Shown one piece after another: positions 50,343 through 58,277 of a stretch of DNA of 64,000 nt (its first letter is position 1; the number at the start of each line of letters is the position of its first letter). The DNA lies in contig NZ_CP074102.1 of NCBI RefSeq assembly GCF_018310535.1, positions 1,798,001 to 1,862,000 on the forward strand. Direction: 5' to 3'. Source of the DNA: Streptomyces mirabilis (GTDB taxonomy: Bacteria > Actinomycetota > Actinomycetes > Streptomycetales > Streptomycetaceae). Below the pieces are notes generated by a model, which ran no database searches, had not been told where the DNA came from, and was given only the letters and a program-made list of their open reading frames with translations. Position numbers and translations under genes: made by a program.

Positions 50343-50783
50343 GCGGTTCGCTCCTCGCTGAATTTCAGATGGGACCCTTTTGGGTAAGGGGCCGGCTTCG
50401 GTCTCCGCTCAGAGGGTACCGAGGCCTGGTAGAGCCGTTGTAACGCCACCCTCGCATGAACTCAGACTAGTCCAGGCTCGCATGGGTGTTCGATCCCTCG
50501 ATGGAGTGAAGTACATATCACGTTCCCTTCGAGGCATGAACCATTTAGGCTCCGGGCACGTCCTCATGAACAACCGGCAAGCCAGCCGGGGAGGACTTGA
50601 CCCTGACAGACAGCGCGAACCCGTAAGACACAAAGACACGTAATACGGCTCATTCGCCGCCACCCGGCAGCAGACAGCCGCCCCGGAAGAATTTTTCGAG
50701 GAAAAGCCACGAGCGGGAACGTTTTCGGCCTGGTTGGATGTTGACCCTGGTACGACAGCTCGTCGAGCTAGAGAAGAGGCGAC
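50343..50783. other. Divergent promoter region of parE and the zinc-ribbon gene
   Basis: These 441 bases contain no supported gene. A TTGACC box at 50741-50746 could be the -35 of the zinc-ribbon gene. GGGAAC (50715-50720) followed 19 bases later by GTT could be an ECF (SigR-like) promoter. Both are weak. Confidence 0.4.
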
Positions 50784-51014
50784 GTGACTACTGTTCTGAC
50801 CCCCGCGAGCCCGCTGACGGCCGCTGACCGCTGCGACCGTTGCGGCGCCCAGGCATATCTGCGCGTCGTCCTCCTCAGCGGCGGTGAACTGCTCTTCTGC
50901 GCCCACCACGGACGCAAGTTTGAGCCGGAACTCAAGAAGATCGCCGCTGAGATACAGGACGAGACGGAGCGACTGACGTCGGTCCCGGCAACGTCCAACG
51001 ACGAAGAGCGCTGA
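50784..51014 (+). CDS. Small zinc-ribbon-like protein (DUF7455-like)
   Basis: A 76-residue protein with the pattern CDRCGAQAYLRV...LLFCAHH, two Cys pairs and His residues that look like a zinc ribbon, followed by an acidic helix (EPELKKIAAEIQDETERL). Homologues are common next to parE/hrdB in actinobacteria; function unknown. It starts with GTG behind GAGAAGAGG. A perfect terminator lies 47 bases after the stop. Confidence 0.88.
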   Translation: MTTVLTPASPLTAADRCDRCGAQAYLRVVLLSGGELLFCAHHGRKFEPELKKIAAEIQDETERLTSVPATSNDEER

Positions 51015-51060
51015 CACTTCGCGTCAACGACGACGAGCCAGCTCTGGCAATAGGCCGGTG

Positions 51061-51100
51061 TACGGGCGGTCACCCCTGCTACTCGGGGTGACCGCCCGTA
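51061..51100. terminator. Intrinsic terminator after the zinc-ribbon gene
   Basis: A perfect 16-bp stem (TACGGGCGGTCACCCC / GGGGTGACCGCCCGTA) with an 8-base loop. Confidence 0.88.
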
Positions 51101-51382
51101 TGCGTACCGCCTCCCGGCGGTGCAGTGCGCCACCGCCCGGAGCGGCCGCACGGTTCCGTGCGGCCGCGACGCGGACCGCGCTCACGCACTTCAATGCGCC
51201 ACCGGTGCGCGCCCTTGCTGGGCACCTCTACGCGCCACCGGCCCCTATCGCTCCGGCGCTCCTCCACACGCCACTGGCCCGAACCGCGCCCGCGTACCCT
51301 CCACGCGCCACCGATTCACCCCACCCCGGCGCCCCGTGTCCCGCGATCCGCTGCGTTCCGTACCGCTTCCGCCCGTGCGGCC
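51101..51382. repeat. Intergenic region with degenerate GCGCCACCG repeats
   Basis: No gene is supported here. The motif (A/T)(C/G)GCGCCACCG or a close variant recurs at about 51126, 51197, 51231, 51269 and 51304. The spacing is irregular (33-72 bases), so this may be decay of an older tandem array. Confidence 0.45.
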
Positions 51383-52201
51383 TCAGCGGCTCGTATCGAG
51401 CGCCCTGACGACGTCTGAGACCCGCGTGTAGACCCCGGGGCTTCCCGCCTGCCCGCAGCCGCTACCCCAGGACACGAGGCCGATCAGTCGTCCCTGGGCG
51501 ACGAGCGGGCCACCGCTGTCCCCCTGGCAGGCATCCCGCCCACCCGCGACCTCCCCGGCACACACCATGGAAGCGGCTCGATAAGCCCCTTCCTCACTCC
51601 CCGGATACGCCCGCTCACAGACCGAGTCGGACAGTACGTTCACGCTCGCGGACCGCAGACTGAGCGGGTAATTGCCGATGCCTGACGTATCGCCCCAGCC
51701 GTAGACCGCGGCGGCCGTGCCGGGCGCGTACGCGGGATCCCCCGAGGGGGCCATACGGATGACCGAGCTCTGGGGCAGCGGGGAGGCGAGGGTGATCACG
51801 GCGAAGTCCCCGGCGTTCGTGGTGGCGTCGTACTGCGGGTTGACCCAGGTCTCGCGCACCGGGATCTCCTTGCCCTTGCCGGACAGCAGGTCGGTACGGT
51901 CCACGATGATCTTCAAGTCGTGGATCTGCTTCGGTGGCGCCCCCAGCACGAGCGGACTCATGCAGTGGGCCGCGGTCAGCACGAGCGACGGGCCGATCAC
52001 CACGCCGCCGCAGAACTGCCCGGCCCGCGTACCTCCGAACCGGTCACGGCTGGACAGTGCCACCGTCCACGGACTCTGAGCGATGTCGACCGGATGGCCC
52101 CCGATGACGACGTCGTCGGTCGCGGCCGGGGCGGGGGATGCCAGCGGTATGAGGGCCGCGGCGGCCGCGAGGGCCAGTACTGGGGCGAAAGGACGGTGCA
52201 T
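51383..52201 (-). CDS. Secreted trypsin-like serine protease (S1 family)
   Basis: A 272-residue secreted protease. The signal peptide (MHRPFAPVLALAAAAALIPL, cut near residue 27) is followed by a short propeptide and the activated N-terminus VIGGHPVDIAQSPW. The catalytic triad is visible in VLTAAHC, AGDFAVITL and QGDSGGPLV; an Asp six residues before the active Ser (GGRDACQGDSGGP) indicates trypsin-like Arg/Lys specificity. The ATG at 52201 follows GAGGAA. A 10-bp inverted repeat immediately upstream may control expression. Confidence 0.94.
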   Translation of the reverse strand: MHRPFAPVLALAAAAALIPLASPAPAATDDVVIGGHPVDIAQSPWTVALSSRDRFGGTRAGQFCGGVVIGPSLVLTAAHCMSPLVLGAPPKQIHDLKIIVDRTDLLSGKGKEIPVRETWVNPQYDATTNAGDFAVITLASPLPQSSVIRMAPSGDPAYAPGTAAAVYGWGDTSGIGNYPLSLRSASVNVLSDSVCERAYPGSEEGAYRAASMVCAGEVAGGRDACQGDSGGPLVAQGRLIGLVSWGSGCGQAGSPGVYTRVSDVVRALDTSR

Positions 52202-52210
52202 GCGCGTTCC

Positions 52211-52244
52211 TCACTCTGGGATGGTCATGGAACACCCAGAGTGA
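52211..52244. promoter_or_regulatory. 10-bp inverted repeat at the serine protease leader
   Basis: TCACTCTGGG (52211-52220) and CCCAGAGTGA (52235-52244) are perfect arms around 14 bases. On the coding strand the second arm ends beside the GAGGAA ribosome-binding site, so it may be an operator or a translation-control hairpin. Confidence 0.55.
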
Positions 52245-52276
52245 TCCAGCAAGCGGCGGCGCGCACTCCATGCATG

Positions 52277-52318
52277 CGCCGAGGGCCCGGCTCCCCATCG
52301 GGAGTCGGGCCCTCGGCG
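52277..52318 (-). terminator. Terminator of hrdB
   Basis: Two 19-base arms, CGCCGAGGGCCCGGCTCCC and GGGAGTCGGGCCCTCGGCG, pair with a single G-T wobble around a 4-base loop. The stem lies 16 bases downstream of the hrdB stop. Confidence 0.88.
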
Positions 52319-52334
52319 ACAGTACGGTCGAGAC

Positions 52335-53870
52335 CTAGTCGAGGTAGTCGCGCAGCACCTGCGAACGCGACGGGTGACGCAGCTTCGACATCGTCTTGGA
52401 CTCGATCTGACGGATCCGCTCACGCGTGACGCCGTACACCTTGCCGATCTCGTCGAGGGTCTTCGGCTGACCGTCGGTGAGACCGAAACGCATGGAGACG
52501 ACGCCCGCCTCGCGCTCGGACAGGGTGTCGAGGACGGAGTGCAGCTGCTCCTGGAGGAGCGTGAAGCTGACCGCGTCGGCCGGGACGACGGCCTCGGAGT
52601 CCTCGATGAGGTCACCGAACTCGCTGTCACCGTCCTCGCCCAGCGGAGTGTGCAGCGAGATGGGCTCGCGGCCGTACTTCTGGACCTCGATGACCTTCTC
52701 AGGGGTCATGTCGAGTTCCTTCGCCAGCTCCTCCGGGGTGGGCTCGCGGCCCAGATCCTGGAGCATCTGACGCTGCACGCGCGCGAGCTTGTTGATGACC
52801 TCGACCATGTGCACCGGGATACGGATGGTGCGGGCCTGGTCGGCCATGGCGCGGGTGATCGCCTGACGGATCCACCAGGTGGCGTACGTGGAGAACTTGT
52901 AGCCCTTGGTGTAGTCGAACTTCTCGACCGCGCGGATCAGACCGAGGTTGCCCTCCTGGATGAGGTCCAGGAAGAGCATGCCGCGGCCGGTGTAGCGCTT
53001 GGCCAGGGAGACCACCAGACGGAGGTTGGCCTCCAGGAGGTGGTTCTTGGCGCGACGGCCGTCCTCGGCGATGATCTCCAGCTCGCGCTTGAGCTTGGGG
53101 GCGAGCTTGTCCGCGTTGGCCAGCTTGTCCTCTGCGAACAGACCGGCCTCGATGCGCTTGGCGAGCTCGACCTCCTGCTCGGCGTTGAGCAGGGGGACCT
53201 TGCCGATCTGCTTGAGGTAGTCCTTGACCGGGTCGGCGGTGGCGCCGGCCGCGGCGACCTGCTGCGCGGGCGCGTCGTCCTCGTCCTCGTCGGACAGGAC
53301 GAAGCCCTGGGCGCCGTCCTCGGCGGGCTCCTCGGCACCGGGCTTGCCCGGGGTCTCCTCGACCGCCTCGTCGTCGATGAGCTCGGCGTCGTCCTTCTTG
53401 GCGGTGGTCTTCTTCGCGACGGCCTTCTTGGCGACCGTCTTCTTCGCGACGGCCTTCTTGGCGACCGTCTTCTTGGCGGCGACCTTCTTGGCGGACGCGT
53501 CCTCAGCCGGATCGTCGGCCACGGGCACTGCCGGGGCGGCTGTGGCGGCGACCTTCTTGGTGGTCACCGTCTTCGCCGCGACCGTCTTGGTGGCGGTGCG
53601 CTTGGCCGGACTCTTCGCTGCGACGCTCTTTCGGGTGCGCTTGGGCTCCGCGGCACTGACCATCAGCGTCACACCCTCTTCCTCGAGGATCTGGTTGAGG
53701 CTGCGCAGTACGTTCTTCCACTGAGTGGCCGGAATCTGGTCAGCTTCGAAGGCCCGACGCACGTCATCGCCGGCGATCTGCCCCTCAGCCTTTCCCCGCT
53801 CAATGAGCGCCATGACAGAGACGGACTCGGCGATCTCCGGCGGGAGCGTACGGGATGTGCTGGCCGACAC
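52335..53870 (-). CDS. hrdB: RNA polymerase principal sigma factor HrdB
   Basis: The essential vegetative sigma factor. At 511 residues it has the length I recall for S. coelicolor HrdB. Region 1.1 (about 1-75) is followed by a Lys/Ala-rich linker (about 85-150, [12 protein letters not shown] repeats) and an acidic stretch. Region 1.2 begins [20 protein letters not shown]; region 2 contains [20 protein letters not shown] and [15 protein letters not shown]; region 4.2 has [23 protein letters not shown] at 53870 ([16 protein letters not shown]) matches the known start. Confidence 0.97.
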   Translation of the reverse strand: MSASTSRTLPPEIAESVSVMALIERGKAEGQIAGDDVRRAFEADQIPATQWKNVLRSLNQILEEEGVTLMVSAAEPKRTRKSVAAKSPAKRTATKTVAAKTVTTKKVAATAAPAVPVADDPAEDASAKKVAAKKTVAKKAVAKKTVAKKAVAKKTTAKKDDAELIDDEAVEETPGKPGAEEPAEDGAQGFVLSDEDEDDAPAQQVAAAGATADPVKDYLKQIGKVPLLNAEQEVELAKRIEAGLFAEDKLANADKLAPKLKRELEIIAEDGRRAKNHLLEANLRLVVSLAKRYTGRGMLFLDLIQEGNLGLIRAVEKFDYTKGYKFSTYATWWIRQAITRAMADQARTIRIPVHMVEVINKLARVQRQMLQDLGREPTPEELAKELDMTPEKVIEVQKYGREPISLHTPLGEDGDSEFGDLIEDSEAVVPADAVSFTLLQEQLHSVLDTLSEREAGVVSMRFGLTDGQPKTLDEIGKVYGVTRERIRQIESKTMSKLRHPSRSQVLRDYLD

Positions 53871-54137
53871 GAACAACCTCTCGGAACGTTGGAAAACGGC
53901 TTCCGGCCCCGTCCACTGCGGACAGGAGCCGACGACCGCCGACTTGGGGATGGGTCGACGGCGCGGGCGGGAGCCGGGAGGATGCACAGCGCCGTAAACG
54001 GCGTCCGTATTCCCTCCTCGGCTGTCACCTCTTAGGTCATCGCGCAGTTCCGAAGAGCGTTACGCCCAATCTGCGTGGCCCGAGTCACACCCCGTAAGTG
54101 CCCAAAAGCGGCCAGATACGGTCAGAGGAGGTCAGCC

Positions 54138-54200
54138 GATGGACTCATCACCTCAAACCGATGGGTTCATCACCTCAGCCGATGGCTTGATCACCTTCAT
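54138..54200. repeat. Three 21-22-bp direct repeats upstream of hrdB
   Basis: Units begin GATGGACTCATCACCTCA (54138), GATGGGTTCATCACCTCA (54160) and GATGGCTTGATCACCTTC (54181). They lie between the whiH terminator and the hrdB promoter region. Confidence 0.75.
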
Positions 54201-54205
54201 CACAT

Positions 54206-54250
54206 CGCCGGATCCCGCCGGATCCCGGAAGGATCCGACGGGGTCCGGCG
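54206..54250 (-). terminator. Terminator-like hairpin downstream of whiH
   Basis: Two 20-base arms, CGCCGGATCCCGCCGGATCC and GGATCCGACGGGGTCCGGCG, pair with two mismatched (wobble-type) positions around a 5-base loop, 73 bases after the whiH stop. Confidence 0.75.
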
Positions 54251-54323
54251 GGGGATGTTCCGCCGACCAAGCGATGCCACGAGAGGGCACACGCCCCCCG
54301 ACCGCGCCGCTCTCGGGGCGCGA

Positions 54324-55211
54324 TCAGTGCTCGCGCGGCGCGGGCACCACGCGCTCCACCTCGGGGTGAACGGCGAGCAACTGCCGCATGGCCGCCTCGG
54401 CCGCCGCGCCGTCGGCCTCGGCCAGGGCGTCGACGATCCGGCCGTGGTGCGTCAAGGAGGTCTCGTTCGGTCGGTCGCAGCCGGTGACGGGGCCGCCGGA
54501 GACCTGGAGCGCGGCCGAGACGATCCCGGAAAGGTGCTCCAGCATGCGATTGCCCGATACCTGGATGAGCAGCGAATGGAACTCCGCGTCGGCCCGCGAG
54601 AAGGTGAGCGAGTCACCCTGCGCCATGGCATGGCCCATGATCTCGACCATGTCTCCGAGGCGCTGCTGGACCTCCTCGCGCCCGTGCCCGGCGGCCAGAC
54701 GCGCGGCGAGCGGCTCGATCGTCCAGCGCAGCTCGCTCAGCTCGCGCCGCTGGTCGTCGCGCTGCGGCCCGAAGGCCCGCCATTCGATGATGTCCGGGTC
54801 GAGAAGATTCCAGTCACTGACGGGGCGCACGCGCGTACCGACGTTGGGGCGGGCGCTGACCAGCCCCTTCGCCTCCAGGACGCGGAGCGACTCACGGACG
54901 ACGGTACGGGAGACCTCGAACCGCTGTCCGATCTCCTCGGGGACGAGCGGGCGGTCCGCGCCCAGGTCGCCGGAGACGATCATCTGACCCAGCTGCTGGA
55001 CGAGTTGGCCGTGCAGTCCGCGTCCGCGGCTGCCCGCGGCGCGCCGGCCGACGCGGCCCAGTTCCGGGTCCGCGCCCTCCCACGCGGAGGCGCCGACGCG
55101 TTCGGCACCAGGGCCCTCGGCGTAGGGGTAGCGGTCTAGTCCGCCCGGGCCGGCCAGGCCGGAGTCTGAGGAGCGGGCGGCGGTCATCATGGTGTGCGCA
55201 AGGGTACTCAC
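54324..55211 (-). CDS. whiH: Sporulation regulator WhiH (GntR family)
   Basis: A 295-residue GntR-family regulator of the FadR/FCD type. In S. coelicolor whiH lies next to hrdB and controls the change from aerial growth to sporulation septation. After about 60 unstructured residues the winged helix (GLHGQLVQQLGQMIVSGDLG, then FEVSRTVVRESLRVLEAKGL) leads to the FCD domain, whose His and Asp residues (ADAEFHSLLIQ, HHGRIVDALAE) could bind a metal or acid ligand. I used the GTG at 55211; ATGs at 55190 and 55187 are alternatives. It is identified by neighbourhood, length and family. Confidence 0.9.
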   Translation of the reverse strand: MSTLAHTMMTAARSSDSGLAGPGGLDRYPYAEGPGAERVGASAWEGADPELGRVGRRAAGSRGRGLHGQLVQQLGQMIVSGDLGADRPLVPEEIGQRFEVSRTVVRESLRVLEAKGLVSARPNVGTRVRPVSDWNLLDPDIIEWRAFGPQRDDQRRELSELRWTIEPLAARLAAGHGREEVQQRLGDMVEIMGHAMAQGDSLTFSRADAEFHSLLIQVSGNRMLEHLSGIVSAALQVSGGPVTGCDRPNETSLTHHGRIVDALAEADGAAAEAAMRQLLAVHPEVERVVPAPREH

Positions 55212-55286
55212 GGATCATTTGTCGGCGCTGTCTCCAACTCCCTTGAGGTCTTTGGTGAAAAGCACACGAAAGGGTGATCGCTCACC

Positions 55287-55310
55287 GCGTCGCAATTGAC
55301 GCCTTATCGG
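55287..55310 (-). promoter_or_regulatory. Possible WhiG-type -10 box and WhiH operator
   Basis: On the minus strand CCGATAA (55310-55304) matches the -10 core GCCGATAA of the sporulation sigma factor WhiG, but no TAAA -35 is seen at the right distance. Just downstream is GCGTC-N6-GACGC (55287-55302), a dyad across the expected start site that could be a WhiH operator. whiH is known to be WhiG-dependent. Confidence 0.45.
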
Positions 55311-55373
55311 AAAGAAATGGGCGTTCTCCGGGGAGTTGTGCGCACGGCGGGAACGGAAGGGTAAGGACGGTCG

Positions 55374-57275
55374 TCATCGCACCCTGCTTCGCAGGGTCGT
55401 GAGCAGATACGCGCAGAGCAGAGCGGTCAGCGACAACATCAGGGCACCACCCACGGGTTGGGCGACAAGGCGCGCCCCTGCCGCGATATAGCGCTCCCCC
55501 CCGAACGGCCATTGCATCAGCAGGAGCTCGCGCAGTCGCTCGGAAAACCCGGCCGCCTTCCGCACGGACGGTCCCGCCAAGGTCTTTTGTACGAGTGGTA
55601 CGACCACGACCGGGACGGCGAGCACCGCCGCAAGCCCGGCGGTGGTGGACCGGAAGATGCCCGCCGCCAGCACTCCCGCCCAGGCACAGCCCACCGTGAG
55701 GCCGATCCAACTCGCGCTCAGCGAAAGCCAGTCCGCGGGAACTCCGACGAGCTCTCGTCCGTAGACGAGATAGAGCATTTCGAGGTCGCAGCCCACCGTG
55801 AGGACAGCCAGCGCCAGCGCGGTGACCGAGGCGACGAGGAGTTTGGCGGCGAGCAGTCCCAGGCGGCGGGGGACGGTGCCGCGGTCCGCGGCCAGGGCGG
55901 GGTGGCGGAACTCCTCGCCGAAGGCGAGCGCCCCGAGCAGTCCCGCACCGAGCGCCGCGGGCGGCAGAGGGCATTCCCGCGGCCAGGCGGCCAGGAGCCG
56001 CGGTTGGGGTGTGTGACCGATTCTGGCCAGGATTACGGACAGCAGGGCGGAGGTGACCAGCACGGCGATCGCGGTGAGGTAGCCGGTGCCCACTCCGGTG
56101 GCGCGCCGCAGTTCGTAGCGCAACGGACGCAAAGGGTTCGGGGCCTGGCGTACGGCGATGAGGGGCGGGAGCTGGGGCAGGTCCCGCGCGCCCAGCGAAG
56201 CAGCCGGAGGGGTCCGCGACTCGGCCGGCCCCGGCTCGTCGGCCGTGTCCGCACCGGTCCCGGCTACGGCGGTGGCGGATTCGCCGGTCGCGGGGGCATC
56301 GACCGTGGAGGTGGAGGTCTCGGAGGCAGAGGTCATGAGGGCAGAGGTCATGGTGCCGACGGTCGCGGGGGCGAGGCCCTCGGCAGGGAGCGTGGCATGT
56401 GGCCCCATGTCGCCTGTCTCGTCGGCGAGTTGGTGTACGAGGATGCCGTGCCGGAAGGCGGTCTCGCCGATGTCGGCGCAGGTGCTGCCGTACACCGAGA
56501 GCCGGTTGCCGTCCTCGCGCACGACCTCGACTGAACGCTGCGCGGCGCGGGCCTCCTTGGTGAGCAGGGCGCCGAGGCGGACGGCGTGCGGACTGCGGAC
56601 GGCGACCCGGGGACGGAGCCGGGTGCGGGCGAAGTCCGCGGCTTCCTGGTCGGCGACGAGCCGGCCTCCCTCCAGCGTGATGACCTGGTCGGCCGTCCGA
56701 GCGGCTTCCTTGGGGTCGTCCGTGCTGAACAGAACGGTGCCGCCGTGGGCCGCGTGCGCCCGCAGAATCCCGTGCAGCCAGCGACCTTCGGTGATGGAGA
56801 GACCGCCGGCGGGATCGTCGAGGACGAGGGTGTGCGGATCGGACAGCAGCGCACAGGCCAGGCCCAGGCGGCGGTCCATGCCGTGCGACAAGGTGCCCAG
56901 GCGCTCGTCGCGCAGGCTCGCGAGCCCGACGGCTTCGATCACTTCGTCGACGCGCCGAATCGGGACACCGACGGCCGCGCACACCATGCCGAGCTGCCCG
57001 CGGACCGTACGCGCGGGATGGCCCGGCACCTCGCCCAGGAGCACACCGACCTCACGCGAGGGATGGGCGATCCGGTGCAATGGACGGCCTCTGAAGTAGG
57101 TGGTTCCGCGTCCCCGCTGGAGTTCGAGCATGAGCCTCAGCGCCGTCGTCTTGCCCGCGCCCGGGGCTCCGAGGAGCGCTGTGACGCGGCCCGAGCGCGC
57201 CTCGAAGGACACGTCGTCGACGGCGGGGGGAAGCTCCTTGCGGGGGTTGCTGGTCAATCCGATGGCCTGGATCAC
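55374..57275 (-). CDS. Fused ABC transporter protein with degenerate ATPase domain
   Basis: A 633-residue fusion: N-terminal ABC ATPase (about 1-225), a linker rich in Ala/Thr/Ser (about 290-365) and a C-terminal ABC-2-type membrane domain with about six segments (about 390-630). Walker A is intact (GAPGAGKTTALRL). The signature is LSHGMDRR instead of LSGGQ, Walker B ends LVLDDPAGGL (Asp for the catalytic Glu), and the switch His position reads LFSTDDP. ATP hydrolysis may be weak or lost. The GTG at 57275 lacks a ribosome-binding site and sits 7 bases after a possible -10 (TATCTT), so it may be leaderless. It precedes whiH on the same strand. Confidence 0.88.
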   Translation of the reverse strand: MIQAIGLTSNPRKELPPAVDDVSFEARSGRVTALLGAPGAGKTTALRLMLELQRGRGTTYFRGRPLHRIAHPSREVGVLLGEVPGHPARTVRGQLGMVCAAVGVPIRRVDEVIEAVGLASLRDERLGTLSHGMDRRLGLACALLSDPHTLVLDDPAGGLSITEGRWLHGILRAHAAHGGTVLFSTDDPKEAARTADQVITLEGGRLVADQEAADFARTRLRPRVAVRSPHAVRLGALLTKEARAAQRSVEVVREDGNRLSVYGSTCADIGETAFRHGILVHQLADETGDMGPHATLPAEGLAPATVGTMTSALMTSASETSTSTVDAPATGESATAVAGTGADTADEPGPAESRTPPAASLGARDLPQLPPLIAVRQAPNPLRPLRYELRRATGVGTGYLTAIAVLVTSALLSVILARIGHTPQPRLLAAWPRECPLPPAALGAGLLGALAFGEEFRHPALAADRGTVPRRLGLLAAKLLVASVTALALAVLTVGCDLEMLYLVYGRELVGVPADWLSLSASWIGLTVGCAWAGVLAAGIFRSTTAGLAAVLAVPVVVVPLVQKTLAGPSVRKAAGFSERLRELLLMQWPFGGERYIAAGARLVAQPVGGALMLSLTALLCAYLLTTLRSRVR

Positions 57276-57387
57276 TCACAGCAAGATAGCGTGACATTTA
57301 CGGTTTTTCGGGCATCTTGCGGCTCATTCGAGGCAGCTCTCCCCACTCTTTCGGGGCGACACGCCCCTGTGAGTCGATCCGCCCTCG

Positions 57388-58146
57388 TCAGACCTCGGGG
57401 CGCAGCATCGGCGGATTGAGCAATGTGGCACCGCCGGCGCGGAACAGCTGCGCGGGTCGGCCGCCCTGGCGCGTGGTCGTACCGCCCGTGGGCACGAGGA
57501 ACCCCGGAGTGCCCGTCACCTTGCGGTGGAAATTGCGCGGGTCGAGTGCCACCCCCCACACAGCCTCGTACACGCGGCGCAGCTCTCCGACGGTGAACTC
57601 GGACGGGCAGAAGGCGGTGGCCAACGACGAGTACTCGATCTTGGACCGGGCGCGTTCCACCCCGTCCGAGAGGATCTGGGCGTGGTCGAAGGCGAGGGGG
57701 GCCGCCTGCTCTCCGTCGCGGCCGTAACCGCCCTGCTGCAGCAACTCCTCCACGGGCGCCCAGCGCGCGCTGTTGGCGTCGCCTCCGGCCCTGGGCGCGG
57801 GCAGATCGGGGGCCAGCGCGAGATGGGCGACGCTGACCACCCTCATCCGCGGGTCGCGCTTGGGGTCACCGTAGGTCGCCAGCTGTTCCAGGTGCGCGCC
57901 GTTGTCCTGTGCCGGGGCCGACGGGTCGTGGGCGCGCAGCCCGGTCTCCTCGACCAGCTCTCGCGCGGCCGCCTGTGCCAGGTCCTCGTCGGGCCGTACG
58001 AAGCCGCCCGGAAGCGCCCACCGTCCCTGGAAAGGCTGTTCCCCCCTCCGTACCGCCAGCGCACACAGGGCATGGCGACGCACGGTCAGCACGACCAGGT
58101 CCACGGTCACGGCAAAGGGCGGAAAGGCCGACGGGTCGTAGGGCAT
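57388..58146 (-). CDS. Nudix hydrolase with C-terminal winged helix (NrtR-like)
   Basis: A 252-residue protein with an N-terminal Nudix domain and a C-terminal DNA-binding-type winged helix. The Nudix box is intact (GGFVRPDEDLAQAAARELVE then ETGL), unlike many pure NrtR regulators, so it may still hydrolyse a nucleotide such as ADP-ribose. The C-terminal domain (about 180-245) with ELRRVYEAVWG and RNFHRKVTGTPGFLV matches NrtR-type regulators of NAD metabolism. The ATG at 58146 lies 6 bases after TATGAT, a near-perfect -10, so the mRNA is probably leaderless; longer starts exist in frame. Confidence 0.85.
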   Translation of the reverse strand: MPYDPSAFPPFAVTVDLVVLTVRRHALCALAVRRGEQPFQGRWALPGGFVRPDEDLAQAAARELVEETGLRAHDPSAPAQDNGAHLEQLATYGDPKRDPRMRVVSVAHLALAPDLPAPRAGGDANSARWAPVEELLQQGGYGRDGEQAAPLAFDHAQILSDGVERARSKIEYSSLATAFCPSEFTVGELRRVYEAVWGVALDPRNFHRKVTGTPGFLVPTGGTTTRQGGRPAQLFRAGGATLLNPPMLRPEV

Positions 58147-58153
58147 GCCGCGA

Positions 58154-58174
58154 TCATAGTCGTCTGCCTGACGA
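58154..58174 (-). promoter_or_regulatory. Leaderless -10 box with overlapping dyad for the Nudix gene
   Basis: On the minus strand TATGAT lies 6-7 bases before the ATG at 58146. The dyad TCGTC-N5-GACGA (58160-58174) covers the spacer just upstream, a fitting place for an autoregulatory operator of the Nudix-winged-helix protein. Confidence 0.5.
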
Positions 58175-58277
58175 TAAACACGCCCTTCGCCAGTCGCTTC
58201 CGCTGATGATCCACTTACGTCCTGTACGGGTCCCACCGGCCGCTGCCGGTCGCCGCTCGAGGCCGCGTCGCGCAAGG

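Larger units (their letters stand above)
53871..54323. other. hrdB upstream region
   Basis: No gene is supported in these 453 bases. The region holds the whiH terminator hairpin (54206-54250), three 21-22-base repeats (54138-54200) and the hrdB promoters. A possible ECF/SigR-type promoter (GGAAC-N18-GTG on the minus strand, near 54050) is weak; hrdB is reported to have a SigR-dependent promoter in S. coelicolor. Confidence 0.5.

Noticed and set aside
48363..50387. 674-codon plus-strand open frame
   Set aside because: Antisense to parE over its whole length; the composition is that of a mirrored GC-rich gene.
50380..50643. 87-codon frame in the parE upstream region
   Set aside because: Codon use is not Streptomyces-like and no homologue family is recognised; it overlaps the likely promoters.
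52374..54035. 553-codon plus-strand open frame
   Set aside because: Antisense to hrdB; it shows Leu/Gly/Val-rich repeats that mirror the Lys/Ala linker of HrdB.
55282..56982. 566-codon minus-strand frame overlapping the ABC fusion
   Set aside because: Out of frame with the ABC gene, dominated by Arg/His/Pro, with no motif.
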